Shown piece by piece: positions 20,148 through 29,883 of a stretch of DNA of 64,000 nucleotides. The translations under genes were made by a program, and so were the position numbers. This DNA comes from Azospirillaceae bacterium (GTDB lineage: Bacteria; Pseudomonadota; Alphaproteobacteria; Azospirillales; Azospirillaceae), in contig JARLIO010000031.1 in NCBI GenBank assembly GCA_031291675.1, positions 16,866 through 80,865 of the forward strand, written 5' to 3'. Within the stretch, counting starts at the first letter, position 1. Each line of letters begins with the position of its first letter. Below the pieces are notes generated by a model. It had not been told where the DNA came from. It was given only the letters and a program-made list of their open reading frames with translations, and searched no databases.

Positions 20148-21035
20148 ATGGATCTGTCCTTCTTCACCGAAGTGCTGGTGGGCGGCCTGTTGTCAGGTGT
20201 GATGTACTCGCTGGTCGCGATCGGCTTTGTGCTGATCTACAAGACCTCGGGCGTGCTGAATTTCGCGCAGGGTTCGCTGCTGCTGTTCTCGGCGCTGACC
20301 TTCGTCAGCCTGATCGAGCGGGGGCTGCCGTTCTGGGCCGGCATCCTGATCACGCTGGCGGCGATGACCGCGATCGGCGCGCTGATCGAGCGTGTGGTGC
20401 TGCGCCCGCTGGTCAACCAGCCGCCGATCACCCTGTTCATGGCGACGCTGGGCGTCTCCTACGTGATCGAGGGCGCGGCCCAGCTGCTGTGGGGCACCCA
20501 GGTTCACGGCCTCGACCTTGGCATCGACGACAGGCCGCTGGAGATCAGCGGCGTGTTCGTCAGCACCTTTGACCTGTTCGCGGCGGGTGTCGCCGGGGCG
20601 ATGGTGGCGGTGCTGATCCTGTTCTTCCGCTACACCGGCATCGGCCTGGGTTTCCGGGCGGTTGCCGATGATCCGCTGGCGGCGCTGTCGCTGGGCTTGC
20701 GTCTCGACCGCATCGGAACCGCGGTGTGGACCGCCGCCGGCATGGTGGCGCTGGTCGCCGGGCTGTTGTGGGGTGCCCGGCTCGGCGTGCAGTTCTCGCT
20801 GTCCCTGGTGGTGCTGAAAGCGTTGCCAGTGCTGGTGCTCGGCGGTTTCGATTCGATCGCCGGGGCGATCGTCGGCGGGCTGATCATCGGTGCGGTCGAG
20901 AAGCTGGCCGAGGTCTATATCGGCCCGTTCTTTGGGGGTGGCATCGAGGGCTGGATCGCCTATGTCGCGGCGCTGGGGTTCCTGTTGGTACGGCCGGCCG
21001 GGCTGTTCGGCCAGAAGCTGGTGGAGAGGGTCTGA
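20148..21035 (+). CDS. ABC transporter permease, LivH-like
   Basis: 295-residue inner-membrane permease with about eight hydrophobic segments. LLSGVMYSLVAIGFVLIYKT and VLNFAQGSLLLFSA (residues about 12-50) are the standard LivH signature; LPVLVLGGFDSIAGAIVGGL near 225 is the conserved cytoplasmic loop. It sits between the LivG-like ATPase and the LivM-like permease with gaps of 3 and 5 nt. Confidence 0.93.
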   Translation: MDLSFFTEVLVGGLLSGVMYSLVAIGFVLIYKTSGVLNFAQGSLLLFSALTFVSLIERGLPFWAGILITLAAMTAIGALIERVVLRPLVNQPPITLFMATLGVSYVIEGAAQLLWGTQVHGLDLGIDDRPLEISGVFVSTFDLFAAGVAGAMVAVLILFFRYTGIGLGFRAVADDPLAALSLGLRLDRIGTAVWTAAGMVALVAGLLWGARLGVQFSLSLVVLKALPVLVLGGFDSIAGAIVGGLIIGAVEKLAEVYIGPFFGGGIEGWIAYVAALGFLLVRPAGLFGQKLVERV

Positions 21036-21040
21036 CGGGC

Positions 21041-22108
21041 ATGAGCGACATCGCGATCAAGACGGGCCGTCGGTCGCTTCCGGGTCTGTCTCCCCAGGCG
21101 TTCGGCGTTGCGGCCTTGCTGGCCATTGCCTTCGGTGTCGTGCCGCTGGTCGGCAGCGAGTATCTGTTCGACGCCCTGCTGACGCCGTTCCTGGTGCTGT
21201 CGCTGGCCGGGCTTGGGCTCAACCTGCTGACCGGATATACCGGGCAGGTGTCGCTGGGCTCTTCGGCATTCATGGCGGTCGGGGCCTACGCGGCCTGCAA
21301 TCTCGCGTTCCGGCTGCCGGGGCTGCCGTTCCTGGTCGATCTGGTGGCGGCCGGCGTGATCGCGGCGGCGGTCGGACTGGTCTTCGGGCTGCCGAGCCTG
21401 CGCCTGCGCGGCTTTTATCTCGCGGTCTCGACGCTCGCCGCCCAGTTCTTCGTGCAGTGGGTGTTCAACAAGATCGGCTGGTTCTCCAACGACAGCGCGT
21501 CCGGCATCGTCACCCCGCCGCCGCTGTCGATCGCCGGAATTGCCGTGACCAGTCCGGTCGGCCGCTATCTGTTCACGCTGTCGGTGGTCGTCGCGGTGAC
21601 GGCGCTGGTGTGGCGCCTGGTCCGCTCGCCCACCGGATCGGCTCTGATCGCGGTGCGTGACCACGAGACCGCGGCGCGGGTGATTGGCATCCCGGTGCTG
21701 CGGACCAAGCTGCTGGCCTTTGCGGTTTCGTCTTTCGTGATCGGCATCGCCGGCGTGCTATGGGCCTTCGCCTATCTGCGCAATGTCGAACCAGCGGGCT
21801 TCAATCTCGACCGTTCGTTCCAGATTCTGTTCATCGTCATCATCGGCGGCCTTGCCTCGCTCCGGGGCGCGTTCCTGGGCGCTGCGCTGATCGTCATCTT
21901 CCCGCTGGGACTGGCCCGCCTCGGCGACGCGTTGCTGGGCGGTCTGTTCGACAGCGGCGTGCTGGAGATGAGCCAGCGCGTCGTTCTGGGTCTGCTGATC
22001 ATCGTCTTCCTGATCGCCGAGCCGGCCGGGCTTTCGGCCCTGGTCGACCGGATGACCCGCCGGATCACCCCCTGGATCACCCCCTGGATCACCGCCGGCC
22101 GCGCCTGA
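21041..22108 (+). CDS. ABC transporter permease, LivM-like
   Basis: 355-residue permease with about ten hydrophobic segments. LNLLTGYTGQVSLGSSAFMA near residue 60 and LFIVIIGGLASLRGAFLGAA near 265 are family hallmarks. The ATG at 21041 is 5 nt after the previous stop. The C-terminus carries a duplicated four-residue unit (ITPW ITPW IT) from a perfect 12-bp tandem repeat, probably a recent slippage duplication in a tolerant tail. Confidence 0.93.
   Translation: MSDIAIKTGRRSLPGLSPQAFGVAALLAIAFGVVPLVGSEYLFDALLTPFLVLSLAGLGLNLLTGYTGQVSLGSSAFMAVGAYAACNLAFRLPGLPFLVDLVAAGVIAAAVGLVFGLPSLRLRGFYLAVSTLAAQFFVQWVFNKIGWFSNDSASGIVTPPPLSIAGIAVTSPVGRYLFTLSVVVAVTALVWRLVRSPTGSALIAVRDHETAARVIGIPVLRTKLLAFAVSSFVIGIAGVLWAFAYLRNVEPAGFNLDRSFQILFIVIIGGLASLRGAFLGAALIVIFPLGLARLGDALLGGLFDSGVLEMSQRVVLGLLIIVFLIAEPAGLSALVDRMTRRITPWITPWITAGRA
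22062..22093 (+). repeat. 12-bp tandem repeat at the end of the LivM-like gene
   Basis: GGATCACCCCCT occurs twice back to back and a third copy begins (8 nt). The unit is in frame and adds four residues. Confidence 0.85.
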
Positions 22109-22165
22109 AAATGCGGCCCGTTCCCCGGGCCATCCCTGCCTTTCAAGTCAACGGAGACAAGCTCG

Positions 22166-23503
22166 ATGTCGCTTCCGAATATCCTCAGACGTGCCTTTTT
22201 CGGCGCGGTTCTCGGCTCCCTGGCGCTGCTGCCGGCCGTCGCTGCCCCGGCTGACGAGCAGTATTTCCCGCTGCAGAGCTACCGCGTCGGCCCCTACGCC
22301 GCCGGTGGCACCGGCTTCTTCGGCGGGTTCATCGACTATCTCAACCTGATCGACATCCGCGACGGTGGCGTCAACGGGGTCAAGCTGACGTGGGACGAGT
22401 GCGAGACCCAATACGAGGTCGAGCGCGGCGTCGAGTGCTACAAGCGGCAGAAGAGCCACGCTGGTATTGCCGCCTGGAATCCGCTGTCCGTTGGCATCGC
22501 CTATGCGATGATAGACGACGTCACCGCGGACAAGGCACCGTTGATCACAATCAACCATGGCCGCACGGATTCGACCGATGGCCGGGTGTTCAAATATGTC
22601 TTCCCGCTGCTGCTCAATCCCTACAGCGAGACCTCCGGCATCGTGAATTACATCGCGGCCAGGGAGGGCGGACAGGACAAGCTCAAGGGCAAGAAGCTGG
22701 TGGTGCTCTATCACGGCTCGCCCTACGGCAAGGAGACGATTCCCATCTACCAGCTTCTGGCCGAGAAGTACGGCTTCTCGCTGGAGCAGATCGAGGTGCC
22801 GCATCCCGGCAACGAGCAGCAGTCGCAGTGGCTGACCATCCGCCGCGCCAAGCCTGACTATGTGATCCTGCGTGGCTGGGGGGTGATGAACCCGGTTGCC
22901 CTCAAGACCGCCCAGAAGGTCGGTTTCCCGGTGGATCACATCATCGGCAATGTCTGGTCCAATTCCGAGGAGGACGTGATCCCGGCCGGCGACGCCGCCA
23001 AGGGCTACACCGCGATCACCACCCAGGCCTCGGGCGCCGAGTACCCGGTGCTCCAGGAGATCGTCAAGACGGTCTATGGCGCTGGCAAGGGTAATCTGGA
23101 GGACAAGAAGAGAATTGGCTCCGTCTATCACAACCTCGGCATCGTCAACGGCATTCTCAATGTCGAGGCGGTGCGGATCGCCCAGGAGAAATTTGGCCAC
23201 CGGACGCTTACCGGCGACGAGGTGCGCTGGGGTTTTGAGCATTTGAAGCTTGATCCGGCGCGGGTCGAGGCTCTCGGCGCCAAGGGCCTGTTCCATTCGA
23301 TCAATGTCAGCCTCGCCAACCACGAGGGCGAAGGGCGCGTCACGTTTCAGCAATGGGACGGCGCCAAATGGAAGGTTGTCTCCGACTGGATCGCGCCGGA
23401 TTGGGCGCTGCTGCGGCCGATCATCGAGAAATCGTCGCTTGCCTACGCCAAAGAACACAGCCTCCCGGTTCGCGATCCGGCCGTTGAAGAGGCGACCAAC
23501 TGA
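22166..23503 (+). CDS. ABC transporter substrate-binding protein, LivK-type
   Basis: 445-residue periplasmic binding protein of the type 1 (LivK/AmiC-like) fold. A Sec signal peptide is clear (AFFGAVLGSLALLPAVAAPA, cleavage near residue 28). The mature part (TGFFGGFIDYLNLIDIRDGG, then KLTWDECETQYEVERGVECY) belongs to a large-insert subgroup often annotated only as ABC substrate-binding protein. It is the receptor for the flanking LivGHM/F importer. The ligand is unknown; a sulfone or sulfonate is the contextual guess. Confidence 0.9.
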   Translation: MSLPNILRRAFFGAVLGSLALLPAVAAPADEQYFPLQSYRVGPYAAGGTGFFGGFIDYLNLIDIRDGGVNGVKLTWDECETQYEVERGVECYKRQKSHAGIAAWNPLSVGIAYAMIDDVTADKAPLITINHGRTDSTDGRVFKYVFPLLLNPYSETSGIVNYIAAREGGQDKLKGKKLVVLYHGSPYGKETIPIYQLLAEKYGFSLEQIEVPHPGNEQQSQWLTIRRAKPDYVILRGWGVMNPVALKTAQKVGFPVDHIIGNVWSNSEEDVIPAGDAAKGYTAITTQASGAEYPVLQEIVKTVYGAGKGNLEDKKRIGSVYHNLGIVNGILNVEAVRIAQEKFGHRTLTGDEVRWGFEHLKLDPARVEALGAKGLFHSINVSLANHEGEGRVTFQQWDGAKWKVVSDWIAPDWALLRPIIEKSSLAYAKEHSLPVRDPAVEEATN

Positions 23504-23523
23504 CCTGCCCGGAGGGAGCCGCC

Positions 23524-24300
23524 ATGACGATCCGTGAAATCCTGCTGTCCCTGGACGGGGTGGAGGCCACCTACAACCACGCAATCCGGGCCCTGTCGGG
23601 CGTCCATCTGACGGTGCGGACCGGGGAAATTGTGGCACTCCTGGGGGCCAATGGCGCCGGAAAGACGACGACGCTGAAAGCGCTGTCGGCCCTGTTGGGC
23701 GCGGAACGGGGGCAGGTGACCGGCGGATCGATCACCTATGACGGATCCGATGCCGTCCGCCGGTGGCCGTACGAACTGGTCCGTCAGGGGCTGGTCCAGG
23801 TGCTGGAAGGGCGGCATTGCTTTCGCTCGCTGACGGTCGAAGACAATCTGGTCGTCGGCGGGCTCGCCCGGCGGCGATCGCGAACTGAACATCGTCGCGA
23901 TCTTGACCAGATCTACGCGCTGTTTCCGCGGCTGCGCGACAAGCGGCGCACGCTCGCGGGCCTGGCCTCCGGCGGTGAACAGCAGATGACGGCGATCGGC
24001 CGGGCCCTGATGGCCGGTCCCCGGCTGCTGGTGCTCGATGAACCGTCGATGGGGCTGGCCCCGTTGCTCGTCGAGGCGATCTTCGATGCCCTCAAGGCTC
24101 TTAACCGGGAGGAGGGGCTATCGATCCTGGTCGCCGAGCAGAACTCGGCCGTGGCGCTCCGTCACGCCGACCGCGCGGTGGTGCTGGAAAATGGCCGAAC
24201 CGTGCTCGAAGGAACGGCGGCCGAACTGCGGGAGCGGGACGACATCAAAGCATTCTATCTCGGCTTCGGTGTCGTCGATGGTGCCGCCCGTTCGCACTGA
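23524..24300 (+). CDS. ABC transporter ATP-binding protein, LivF-like
   Basis: 258-residue second ATPase of the importer. Walker A GANGAGKTT lies near residue 44, the signature ASGGEQQMTAIGRALM near 155, Walker B LLVLDEPSMGL near 175 and switch EQN (VAEQNS, where LivF normally has EQN in place of EHD) near 207. It lies 20 nt after the binding-protein gene and completes a five-gene transporter. Confidence 0.92.
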   Translation: MTIREILLSLDGVEATYNHAIRALSGVHLTVRTGEIVALLGANGAGKTTTLKALSALLGAERGQVTGGSITYDGSDAVRRWPYELVRQGLVQVLEGRHCFRSLTVEDNLVVGGLARRRSRTEHRRDLDQIYALFPRLRDKRRTLAGLASGGEQQMTAIGRALMAGPRLLVLDEPSMGLAPLLVEAIFDALKALNREEGLSILVAEQNSAVALRHADRAVVLENGRTVLEGTAAELRERDDIKAFYLGFGVVDGAARSH

Positions 24301-24332
24301 CTCTGAATTCGGTATACCTCACAGATAAGGAC

Positions 24333-25586
24333 ATGAGCATGAGTCTGGCCCTGGTTACCGACCAAATCGCGCCGCAGGGCGTGCCTGGTCTGCCGCGTCC
24401 GGCGAGCCCGGCCGCGATCATCGCAAACGATGCCGAGGCGATTGCCGCCGCCCAGGCGCTGGCCCAGGCGGTCGCGCCGACCGCCGCGGCGCGCGACCGC
24501 GAACGTCGGCTGCCGATCGCTGAACTCGACGCCTTCTCGCAGAGCGGGCTGTGGTCGATCAATGTGCCGAAAGCTTTCGGTGGGCCGGAACTGTCCTACG
24601 CGACGGTGGCCAAGGTGGTACAGATCGTCTCCGCCGCCGACCCCTCGCTGGCGCAGATCTCACAAAACCATCTGGGCGTGATCGCCGCCATTCGCACCGT
24701 CTCGGACGAGGCCCAGCAGCGGCTGCTGTTCGGCGAGGTGCTGAAGGGCGTGCGCTTTGGCAACGCCTTTTCCGAGTTTGGCACCAAGCGTGCGGCGGAA
24801 TTCGCGACCCGCTTCACCGACGCGGGTGACGCCGTGATCGTGACCGGCCGCAAATTCTATTCGACCGGCGCGCTGTTGGCCCATCTGGTGCCGATCGTCG
24901 CCGTCGATGACCAGAACCGTGCCTGGTACGCCATCGCCGAGCGCGACGCCGAAGGGCTGAGCGTGATCGACGACTGGTCGGGCTTCGGCCAGCGCACCAC
25001 CGCCAGCGGCACCGTGATTCTCAATAATGTAAAGGTGCCGAAGAGCCATCTGGTGCCGGGCTACAAGGGCTATGACAAGCCGACGGCGGATGGCGCCATC
25101 TTTCAGATCATCCAGGTCGCGGTGGATGTTGGCATCGCCGAGGCGGCGATCCACGACACCATTTCCTTCGTCCGGAATCACAGCCGGCCCTGGGTCGATG
25201 CCGGGGTCGACCGCGCATCCGACGATCCCTACACAATCCAGGCCGTCGGGCGGCTTACTCTCCGGCTGCACGCCGCCGAGGCGTTGCAGGACAAGGCCGG
25301 TCTCGCGGTTGACGCGGCCGTCGCCAAACCCGATGCCGACACCGTCGCCAAAGCCCAGATCGCGGTCGCTGAGGCCAAGATCCTCAGCACCGAGATCGCG
25401 ATCGAGGCGACCAACACCCTGTTCGAGCTGGCTGGCACCCGCTCGGTGCTGGCCGAACACGGGTTCGACCGGCATTGGCGCAACGCCCGCGTCCATACCC
25501 TGCACGACCCGGTACGCTGGAAATACGCGATTGTCGGCAATCATGCCCTCAACGGCGTCAACCCACCGCTGCACGCCTGGAGCTGA
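24333..25586 (+). CDS. sfnB: SfnB-family flavin-dependent sulfur oxidoreductase
   Basis: 417-residue acyl-CoA-dehydrogenase-fold protein. LWSINVPKAFGGPELSYATV, GLSVIDDWSGFGQRTTASGT and the C-terminus RHWRNARVHTLHDPVRWKYA, then HAWS, match the SfnB sulfur-acquisition family. It is the last gene of the right sigma54 operon, 32 nt after the LivF-like gene. Its precise reaction is not established; the family is tied genetically to sulfone or sulfonate use under sulfur starvation. The second ATG, 24339, is better spaced from AAGGA and may be the true start. Confidence 0.88.
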   Translation: MSMSLALVTDQIAPQGVPGLPRPASPAAIIANDAEAIAAAQALAQAVAPTAAARDRERRLPIAELDAFSQSGLWSINVPKAFGGPELSYATVAKVVQIVSAADPSLAQISQNHLGVIAAIRTVSDEAQQRLLFGEVLKGVRFGNAFSEFGTKRAAEFATRFTDAGDAVIVTGRKFYSTGALLAHLVPIVAVDDQNRAWYAIAERDAEGLSVIDDWSGFGQRTTASGTVILNNVKVPKSHLVPGYKGYDKPTADGAIFQIIQVAVDVGIAEAAIHDTISFVRNHSRPWVDAGVDRASDDPYTIQAVGRLTLRLHAAEALQDKAGLAVDAAVAKPDADTVAKAQIAVAEAKILSTEIAIEATNTLFELAGTRSVLAEHGFDRHWRNARVHTLHDPVRWKYAIVGNHALNGVNPPLHAWS

Positions 25587-25631
25587 GGCGATCGACGTCA
25601 CGTCCGGGGCCGTGACGTCTGCCGCGTTGTT

Positions 25632-27077
25632 TCAGGACTGCGTCGCCCTCGTGTAGGCGGCGTGGAGCAGGCGTTTGAGGGCCTGATTGTGCCCGTCGAA
25701 TTGAACCGAAAAGGTGCCTTTCCGCGGATTGGCGTCGATGACGATGAGCTCGACGTCGTCCGCGGCACAAGGTGGGTCATTCAGCATCAGCGTGCCCTGG
25801 ATCCGTGCGCCTGCCTGTAAGTGGCCGCCGCCGCGCAAGCGCATCCCGCCGATCGACCAGTCGAGCGAACGGAAATCCTCGCCCTCTGCCAACAGGCTCA
25901 GACCCGATGAGCGGTAGCGCCGATGCCGCCGCCGTTCCTGGTCGGCGCTTCGCGCCGTCGTTGGTGTCGGGGTGGGTTCGGTGATCGCGATCGACAAAAT
26001 GCTGTCATCAAGCGTGGCATCTGTCAGATCGATCCCGCGCAAATCGGCAGCATCGAAATTCGTGGGCCAGCTCCGCCCGTCGGCCAGCGGGAATGCACCG
26101 GCATTGACCCCGGCGAGGTTGGCCGAGGCCAGATTGGCGCGCCGGAAACTGGTTCCGCGTAAATCCGCCCCGCTGAGATCGATGCCTTGCAGGTCGCTAT
26201 AGGACAGGTCCGCCATCTGCAAGGTGACGCGACGCCAGGAGCCGCCGACGAAGCGGCATCGGCGCAGGCGCGAACCCGACAGGGTGCGGCCGCTCATCGC
26301 GATCGGGGGTACGACGACGAGATCAAGGTCGAGACGCCGGCCGACCTTCCCGCCGGTCGCGGCCCATTGCTCATGGCTGGTCACCGCGGCCAGGAAGGCG
26401 CCCGGGGTCATCGGGATGTAGTCGGGCTCGGCGATTGCCCCCGCGGTCAGCGCACAGCCCTTCGTGGTTTCCAGCGCTGAGGCCATGACCACCGTTTTGG
26501 CCAGGATCGCGCCTTTCAGCACCGCCCCGCTGAGGTCGGCCCCCAGCAGCACCGTCCTGGTCAGTTCGGCGCCCGACAAATCGGCGTCGCTGAGATCGGC
26601 ACCGGTGAGATCGGCTCCATTGAGATGGGCGTCAATCAGAATGGATTGGTTGAGCTGGGCTTCGACCAGCGTCGTGGCGCCACCCCGCTGGGAATTGCTG
26701 CCATCGGCGGTCTGCAATTGGCCGGCGCGCAGATCGGCGCCCCGCATGTTGGCATTGGTCAACAGACAGCGATTGAGATTGGCGCCGCGCAGGTCGGCGC
26801 CGACCAGGTTGGCGTCGGTCAGATCACAAGCTTCGAGATCGGCGCCGAAAAGATCGGCGTTTGACAGGTTGGTGCCGCGCAGATTGGCTTTGGCCAGGTT
26901 GGCACCGGAGAATTTGGCGCTCGACAGGTTGACACCGGCGAGCGCGAAGGACGACAGGTCGCAAAAACTGAGATCCGCCTTGCGACCGCCGCGCGATCGC
27001 AGCCACCGTTGATGGTCGAGGATCGCCTCGCGGATCTGCTGGTCGTTCAGCCGTGGGGATTTCTCGATCACGGTCAT
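25632..27077 (-). CDS. Pentapeptide-repeat protein with C-terminal PilZ domain
   Basis: 481-residue protein. Residues about 1-35 hold a short helical module (HQRWLRSRGG); pentapeptide repeats A(D/N)LXX fill about 35-190 (ANLRGTNLSNADLFGADLEA). A second HxxWxxxGG module (HEQWAATGGK) near 240 is followed by a second short repeat block to about 350. The last ~100 residues are a PilZ domain with both c-di-GMP motifs, RRHRRYR and DWSIGG. No signal peptide. The ATG at 27077 has GGAAGG upstream; an extension to 27203 is less likely. It may act as a c-di-GMP-responsive scaffold, but no target is evident. Confidence 0.85.
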   Translation of the reverse strand: MTVIEKSPRLNDQQIREAILDHQRWLRSRGGRKADLSFCDLSSFALAGVNLSSAKFSGANLAKANLRGTNLSNADLFGADLEACDLTDANLVGADLRGANLNRCLLTNANMRGADLRAGQLQTADGSNSQRGGATTLVEAQLNQSILIDAHLNGADLTGADLSDADLSGAELTRTVLLGADLSGAVLKGAILAKTVVMASALETTKGCALTAGAIAEPDYIPMTPGAFLAAVTSHEQWAATGGKVGRRLDLDLVVVPPIAMSGRTLSGSRLRRCRFVGGSWRRVTLQMADLSYSDLQGIDLSGADLRGTSFRRANLASANLAGVNAGAFPLADGRSWPTNFDAADLRGIDLTDATLDDSILSIAITEPTPTPTTARSADQERRRHRRYRSSGLSLLAEGEDFRSLDWSIGGMRLRGGGHLQAGARIQGTLMLNDPPCAADDVELIVIDANPRKGTFSVQFDGHNQALKRLLHAAYTRATQS

Positions 27078-27255
27078 CGCGTCAAAGCCTTCCGCATTGT
27101 CGTTGTGACAGCGTTTTTCAAAAGCATGATCCCCAACGCGGCGCACCGGCAAATGACCACGGTCATGGCCCTGGGCCATCGCAACATCGCCGCTAATAGT
27201 CAATTTTCATGATGATAATTTCAACATGATAAATGACTCGCCTAATATTCGCAAT

Positions 27256-27296
27256 GGTTGTCCCGGGCGGTTGTCCCGGGCGGGTTGTCTCCGGGC
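27256..27296. repeat. 13-bp tandem repeat in a divergent promoter region
   Basis: GGTTGTCCCGGGC occurs twice in tandem (27256-27281), followed by a degenerate third copy, GGGTTGTCTCCGGGC. Each unit contains the palindrome CCCGGG. It lies between the divergently transcribed pentapeptide gene and hisG. Confidence 0.8.
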
Positions 27297-27435
27297 GCGA
27301 TCCGCGACCGGGGCCGGGGCCCGTTTCATCACGCCGGCCGCGAACCGGGGCCAGGACTCTGGACGCGTCAGGGGCAAGCCGCTTACACTCCGCAGCCGTG
27401 CGCTGAACCCTGAGACCCGAGTGTCGGAGTAGCCC

Positions 27436-28110
27436 TTGTCTTTGTCTTTGTCGTCGGCCGATGCGTTGGTGCTGGCCTTGCCGAAGGGACGCATCCTGTC
27501 GGAAGTGCGCCCGTTGCTCGGCCTTGCCGGGATCGAGCCCGAGGCCGCTTTCGACGATCCGGAAAGTCGCTTGCTGCGCTTTGCCACCAATATCCCCAAT
27601 CTGAGCCTGATCCGGGTCCGGTCGTTTGACGTCGCGACCTTCGTGGCCTTCGGCGCGGCCCATCTGGGGGTGGCAGGCAACGACGTCCTGATGGAATTCG
27701 ATTATCCCGAGATCTATGCGCCGCTCGACCTTCGCATCGGCCGCTGCCGCCTCGCGGTTGCCGAGCCCGAGGATATGGTCGAGGGCGACGATCCGGCCCG
27801 CTGGAGCCATGTCCGGGTTGCCACCAAATATCCCGAGATCACCCGCCGCCATTTTGCCGCCCGGGGTGTGCAGGCCGAGTGCATCAAATTGAACGGTGCC
27901 ATGGAATTGGCGCCGACGCTGGGCCTGTGCCGGCGAATCGTCGACCTGGTGTCCAGCGGGGCCACACTGAAGGCCAACGGGCTGGTGGAGATCGAGCATA
28001 TCGCCGATATCAGCTCGCGGTTGATTGTCAATCGTGCGGCCCTGAAGACGCGGCCCGACGATCTGACGGGATGGATTGAACGGTTCAGGATGGCAACCGA
28101 TGCCCTGTGA
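27436..28110 (+). CDS. hisG: ATP phosphoribosyltransferase, short form
   Basis: 224-residue first enzyme of histidine synthesis. [16 protein letters not shown] (about residues 13-28), [17 protein letters not shown] and the C-terminal [16 protein letters not shown] are canonical. This is the HisG-short type, lacking the C-terminal regulatory domain, so it needs HisZ, which is not in this window. A TAG two codons upstream forces the start to be TTG 27436, with GGAG 6 nt before it. No ATG is available for a full-length protein. It overlaps hisD. Confidence 0.95.
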   Translation: MSLSLSSADALVLALPKGRILSEVRPLLGLAGIEPEAAFDDPESRLLRFATNIPNLSLIRVRSFDVATFVAFGAAHLGVAGNDVLMEFDYPEIYAPLDLRIGRCRLAVAEPEDMVEGDDPARWSHVRVATKYPEITRRHFAARGVQAECIKLNGAMELAPTLGLCRRIVDLVSSGATLKANGLVEIEHIADISSRLIVNRAALKTRPDDLTGWIERFRMATDAL

Positions 28111-29401
28111 GTTGAACAGCCGCGCCGCCGATTTCGCGGCGCGCTTTGAGGCCCTGCTGGCCGGCAAGCGCGAAGCCCAGGCCGATGTCCAGAGCGTGGT
28201 CGCCGCGATCGTCGAATCGGTGCGTCGCGATGGCGATGCCGCGGTGATCGATTACACCGCCCGGTTCGACCGGATGACCATTACCGCGCAGGGGCTGGCG
28301 ATCGGCCGCGACGAGGTCGATGCCGCCATCGCCCGCTGTGCCCCGGAAACCCTCGCGGCGCTGCAGGTGGCGGCGGAACGGATCGAGGCATTCCACCGGT
28401 GCCAGACCCCCGAACCCTTGCAATTCACCGATAGTGCCGGGGTCCGGCTGGGCGCCCGTTGGACGGCGATCGGTGCCGTCGGGCTCTATGTGCCCGGCGG
28501 CACTGCTGCCTATCCCAGCTCGGTGCTGATGAACGCGATCCCGGCCAAGGTCGCCGGAGTGTCGCGGCTCGTCATGGTGGTCCCGACCCCTGACGGCCGG
28601 CTCAATCCGCTGGTGCTGGCGGCGGCGCGGCTCGCCGGGGTGGATGAGATCTATCGGATTGGCGGCGCCCAGGCCATCGCCGCCCTGGCCTATGGCACCG
28701 CGACGATTCGGCCGGTCGACAAGATCGTCGGTCCCGGCAACGCCTATGTCGCCGCGGCCAAGCGCCAGGTGTTTGGCACCGTCGGCATCGACATGATCGC
28801 CGGTCCTTCGGAAATCCTGGTCGTTGCCGACGCCGTCAATGACCCGGCCTGGATCGCCGCCGATCTTTTGTCGCAGGCCGAACATGATGCCAGCGCCCAG
28901 TCGATTCTGATCACCGACGATGCGGGCTTCGCCCAGTCGGTGCAGGCGGCGATCGAGCGCCAGTTGGCGGCGCTGCCGCGCCACGAGATTGCCGGCGCCA
29001 GTTGGCGTGACCATGGCGCGGTGATCCTGGTGCCCGACTGGGCGGCCGCGGTGCCGTTGATCGATCGTCTGGCGCCGGAACATCTGGAACTGGCGGTCGC
29101 CGACCCCGAAGGGTTGGCCGGGAAAATCCGCAACGCCGGGGCGATCTTCCTCGGCCGGCATACACCCGAAGCGATCGGCGATTATGTTGCCGGGCCCAAC
29201 CATGTGCTGCCGACCGCGCGCAGTGCCCGGTTCTCGTCGGGGCTCAATCTGCTCGATTTCATGAAGCGGACGACACTGGTCGGTTGCACGGCGGCGAGCC
29301 TCGCGGTGATCGGTCCCGCCGCGGTGACATTGGCCCGGGCCGAGGGGCTCGAGGCGCATGCCCGGTCGGTGGCGCTGCGCCTGGGCGAGCCCGTTCCGTG
29401 A
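28100..29401 (+). CDS. hisD: Histidinol dehydrogenase
   Basis: 433-residue zinc enzyme catalysing the last two steps of histidine synthesis. [47 protein letters not shown] and the catalytic Glu-His pair in [10 protein letters not shown] are all present. The ATG at 28100 overlaps the hisG stop by 11 nt; a TTG at 28076 is a less likely start. It is translationally coupled to the downstream UPF0262 gene by GTGA. Confidence 0.97.
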   Translation: MPCELNSRAADFAARFEALLAGKREAQADVQSVVAAIVESVRRDGDAAVIDYTARFDRMTITAQGLAIGRDEVDAAIARCAPETLAALQVAAERIEAFHRCQTPEPLQFTDSAGVRLGARWTAIGAVGLYVPGGTAAYPSSVLMNAIPAKVAGVSRLVMVVPTPDGRLNPLVLAAARLAGVDEIYRIGGAQAIAALAYGTATIRPVDKIVGPGNAYVAAAKRQVFGTVGIDMIAGPSEILVVADAVNDPAWIAADLLSQAEHDASAQSILITDDAGFAQSVQAAIERQLAALPRHEIAGASWRDHGAVILVPDWAAAVPLIDRLAPEHLELAVADPEGLAGKIRNAGAIFLGRHTPEAIGDYVAGPNHVLPTARSARFSSGLNLLDFMKRTTLVGCTAASLAVIGPAAVTLARAEGLEAHARSVALRLGEPVP

Positions 29402-29883
29402 CGGCCGAATCGGATCGTCAACGCATTATCGATGTCGAGCTGGTGGAGCGCAACGAGGTGCACCGCCGGCCCGAGGTCGAGCATGAGCGGGCGGTCGCGA
29501 TTTTTGACCTGATCGAAGACAATCAATTCATGCCGTGTGAGCATCCCGACGCCGGGCCATTTGCCTTGCGGCTGAGAATCGAGGACAATCGACTGATCTT
29601 CGATGTGCGGACGGCGGAGGGCGAGCCTCTGACCGAGATCGCCGTATCGTTGCTGTCGTTTCGTGCCATTGTTCGCGATTATTTCCTGGTTTGCGACAGT
29701 TATTATCAAGCCATTCGCAAAGCGACACCGTCGCAGATCGAGGCCATCGACATGGGACGGCGCGGCCTGCATAACGAAGGTTCCGAATTGTTGCGTGAAC
29801 GGCTGGCTGACAAGGTGACGATGGACCTCAAGACCGCACGGCGGCTGTTTACCCTGATCTGCGTGCTCCATATTCGGGGCTGA
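29398..29883 (+). CDS. UPF0262 family protein
   Basis: 161-residue conserved alphaproteobacterial protein of unknown function. VELVERNEVHRRPEVEHERA, AIFDLIEDNQFMP and LRIEDNRLIFDVR are family blocks. It starts at GTG 29398 overlapping the hisD stop by 4 nt and overlaps the next gene by 1 nt. The hisD-UPF0262-phosphatase string is conserved in the class, suggesting a housekeeping link, but no reaction is known. Confidence 0.92.
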   Translation: MTAESDRQRIIDVELVERNEVHRRPEVEHERAVAIFDLIEDNQFMPCEHPDAGPFALRLRIEDNRLIFDVRTAEGEPLTEIAVSLLSFRAIVRDYFLVCDSYYQAIRKATPSQIEAIDMGRRGLHNEGSELLRERLADKVTMDLKTARRLFTLICVLHIRG

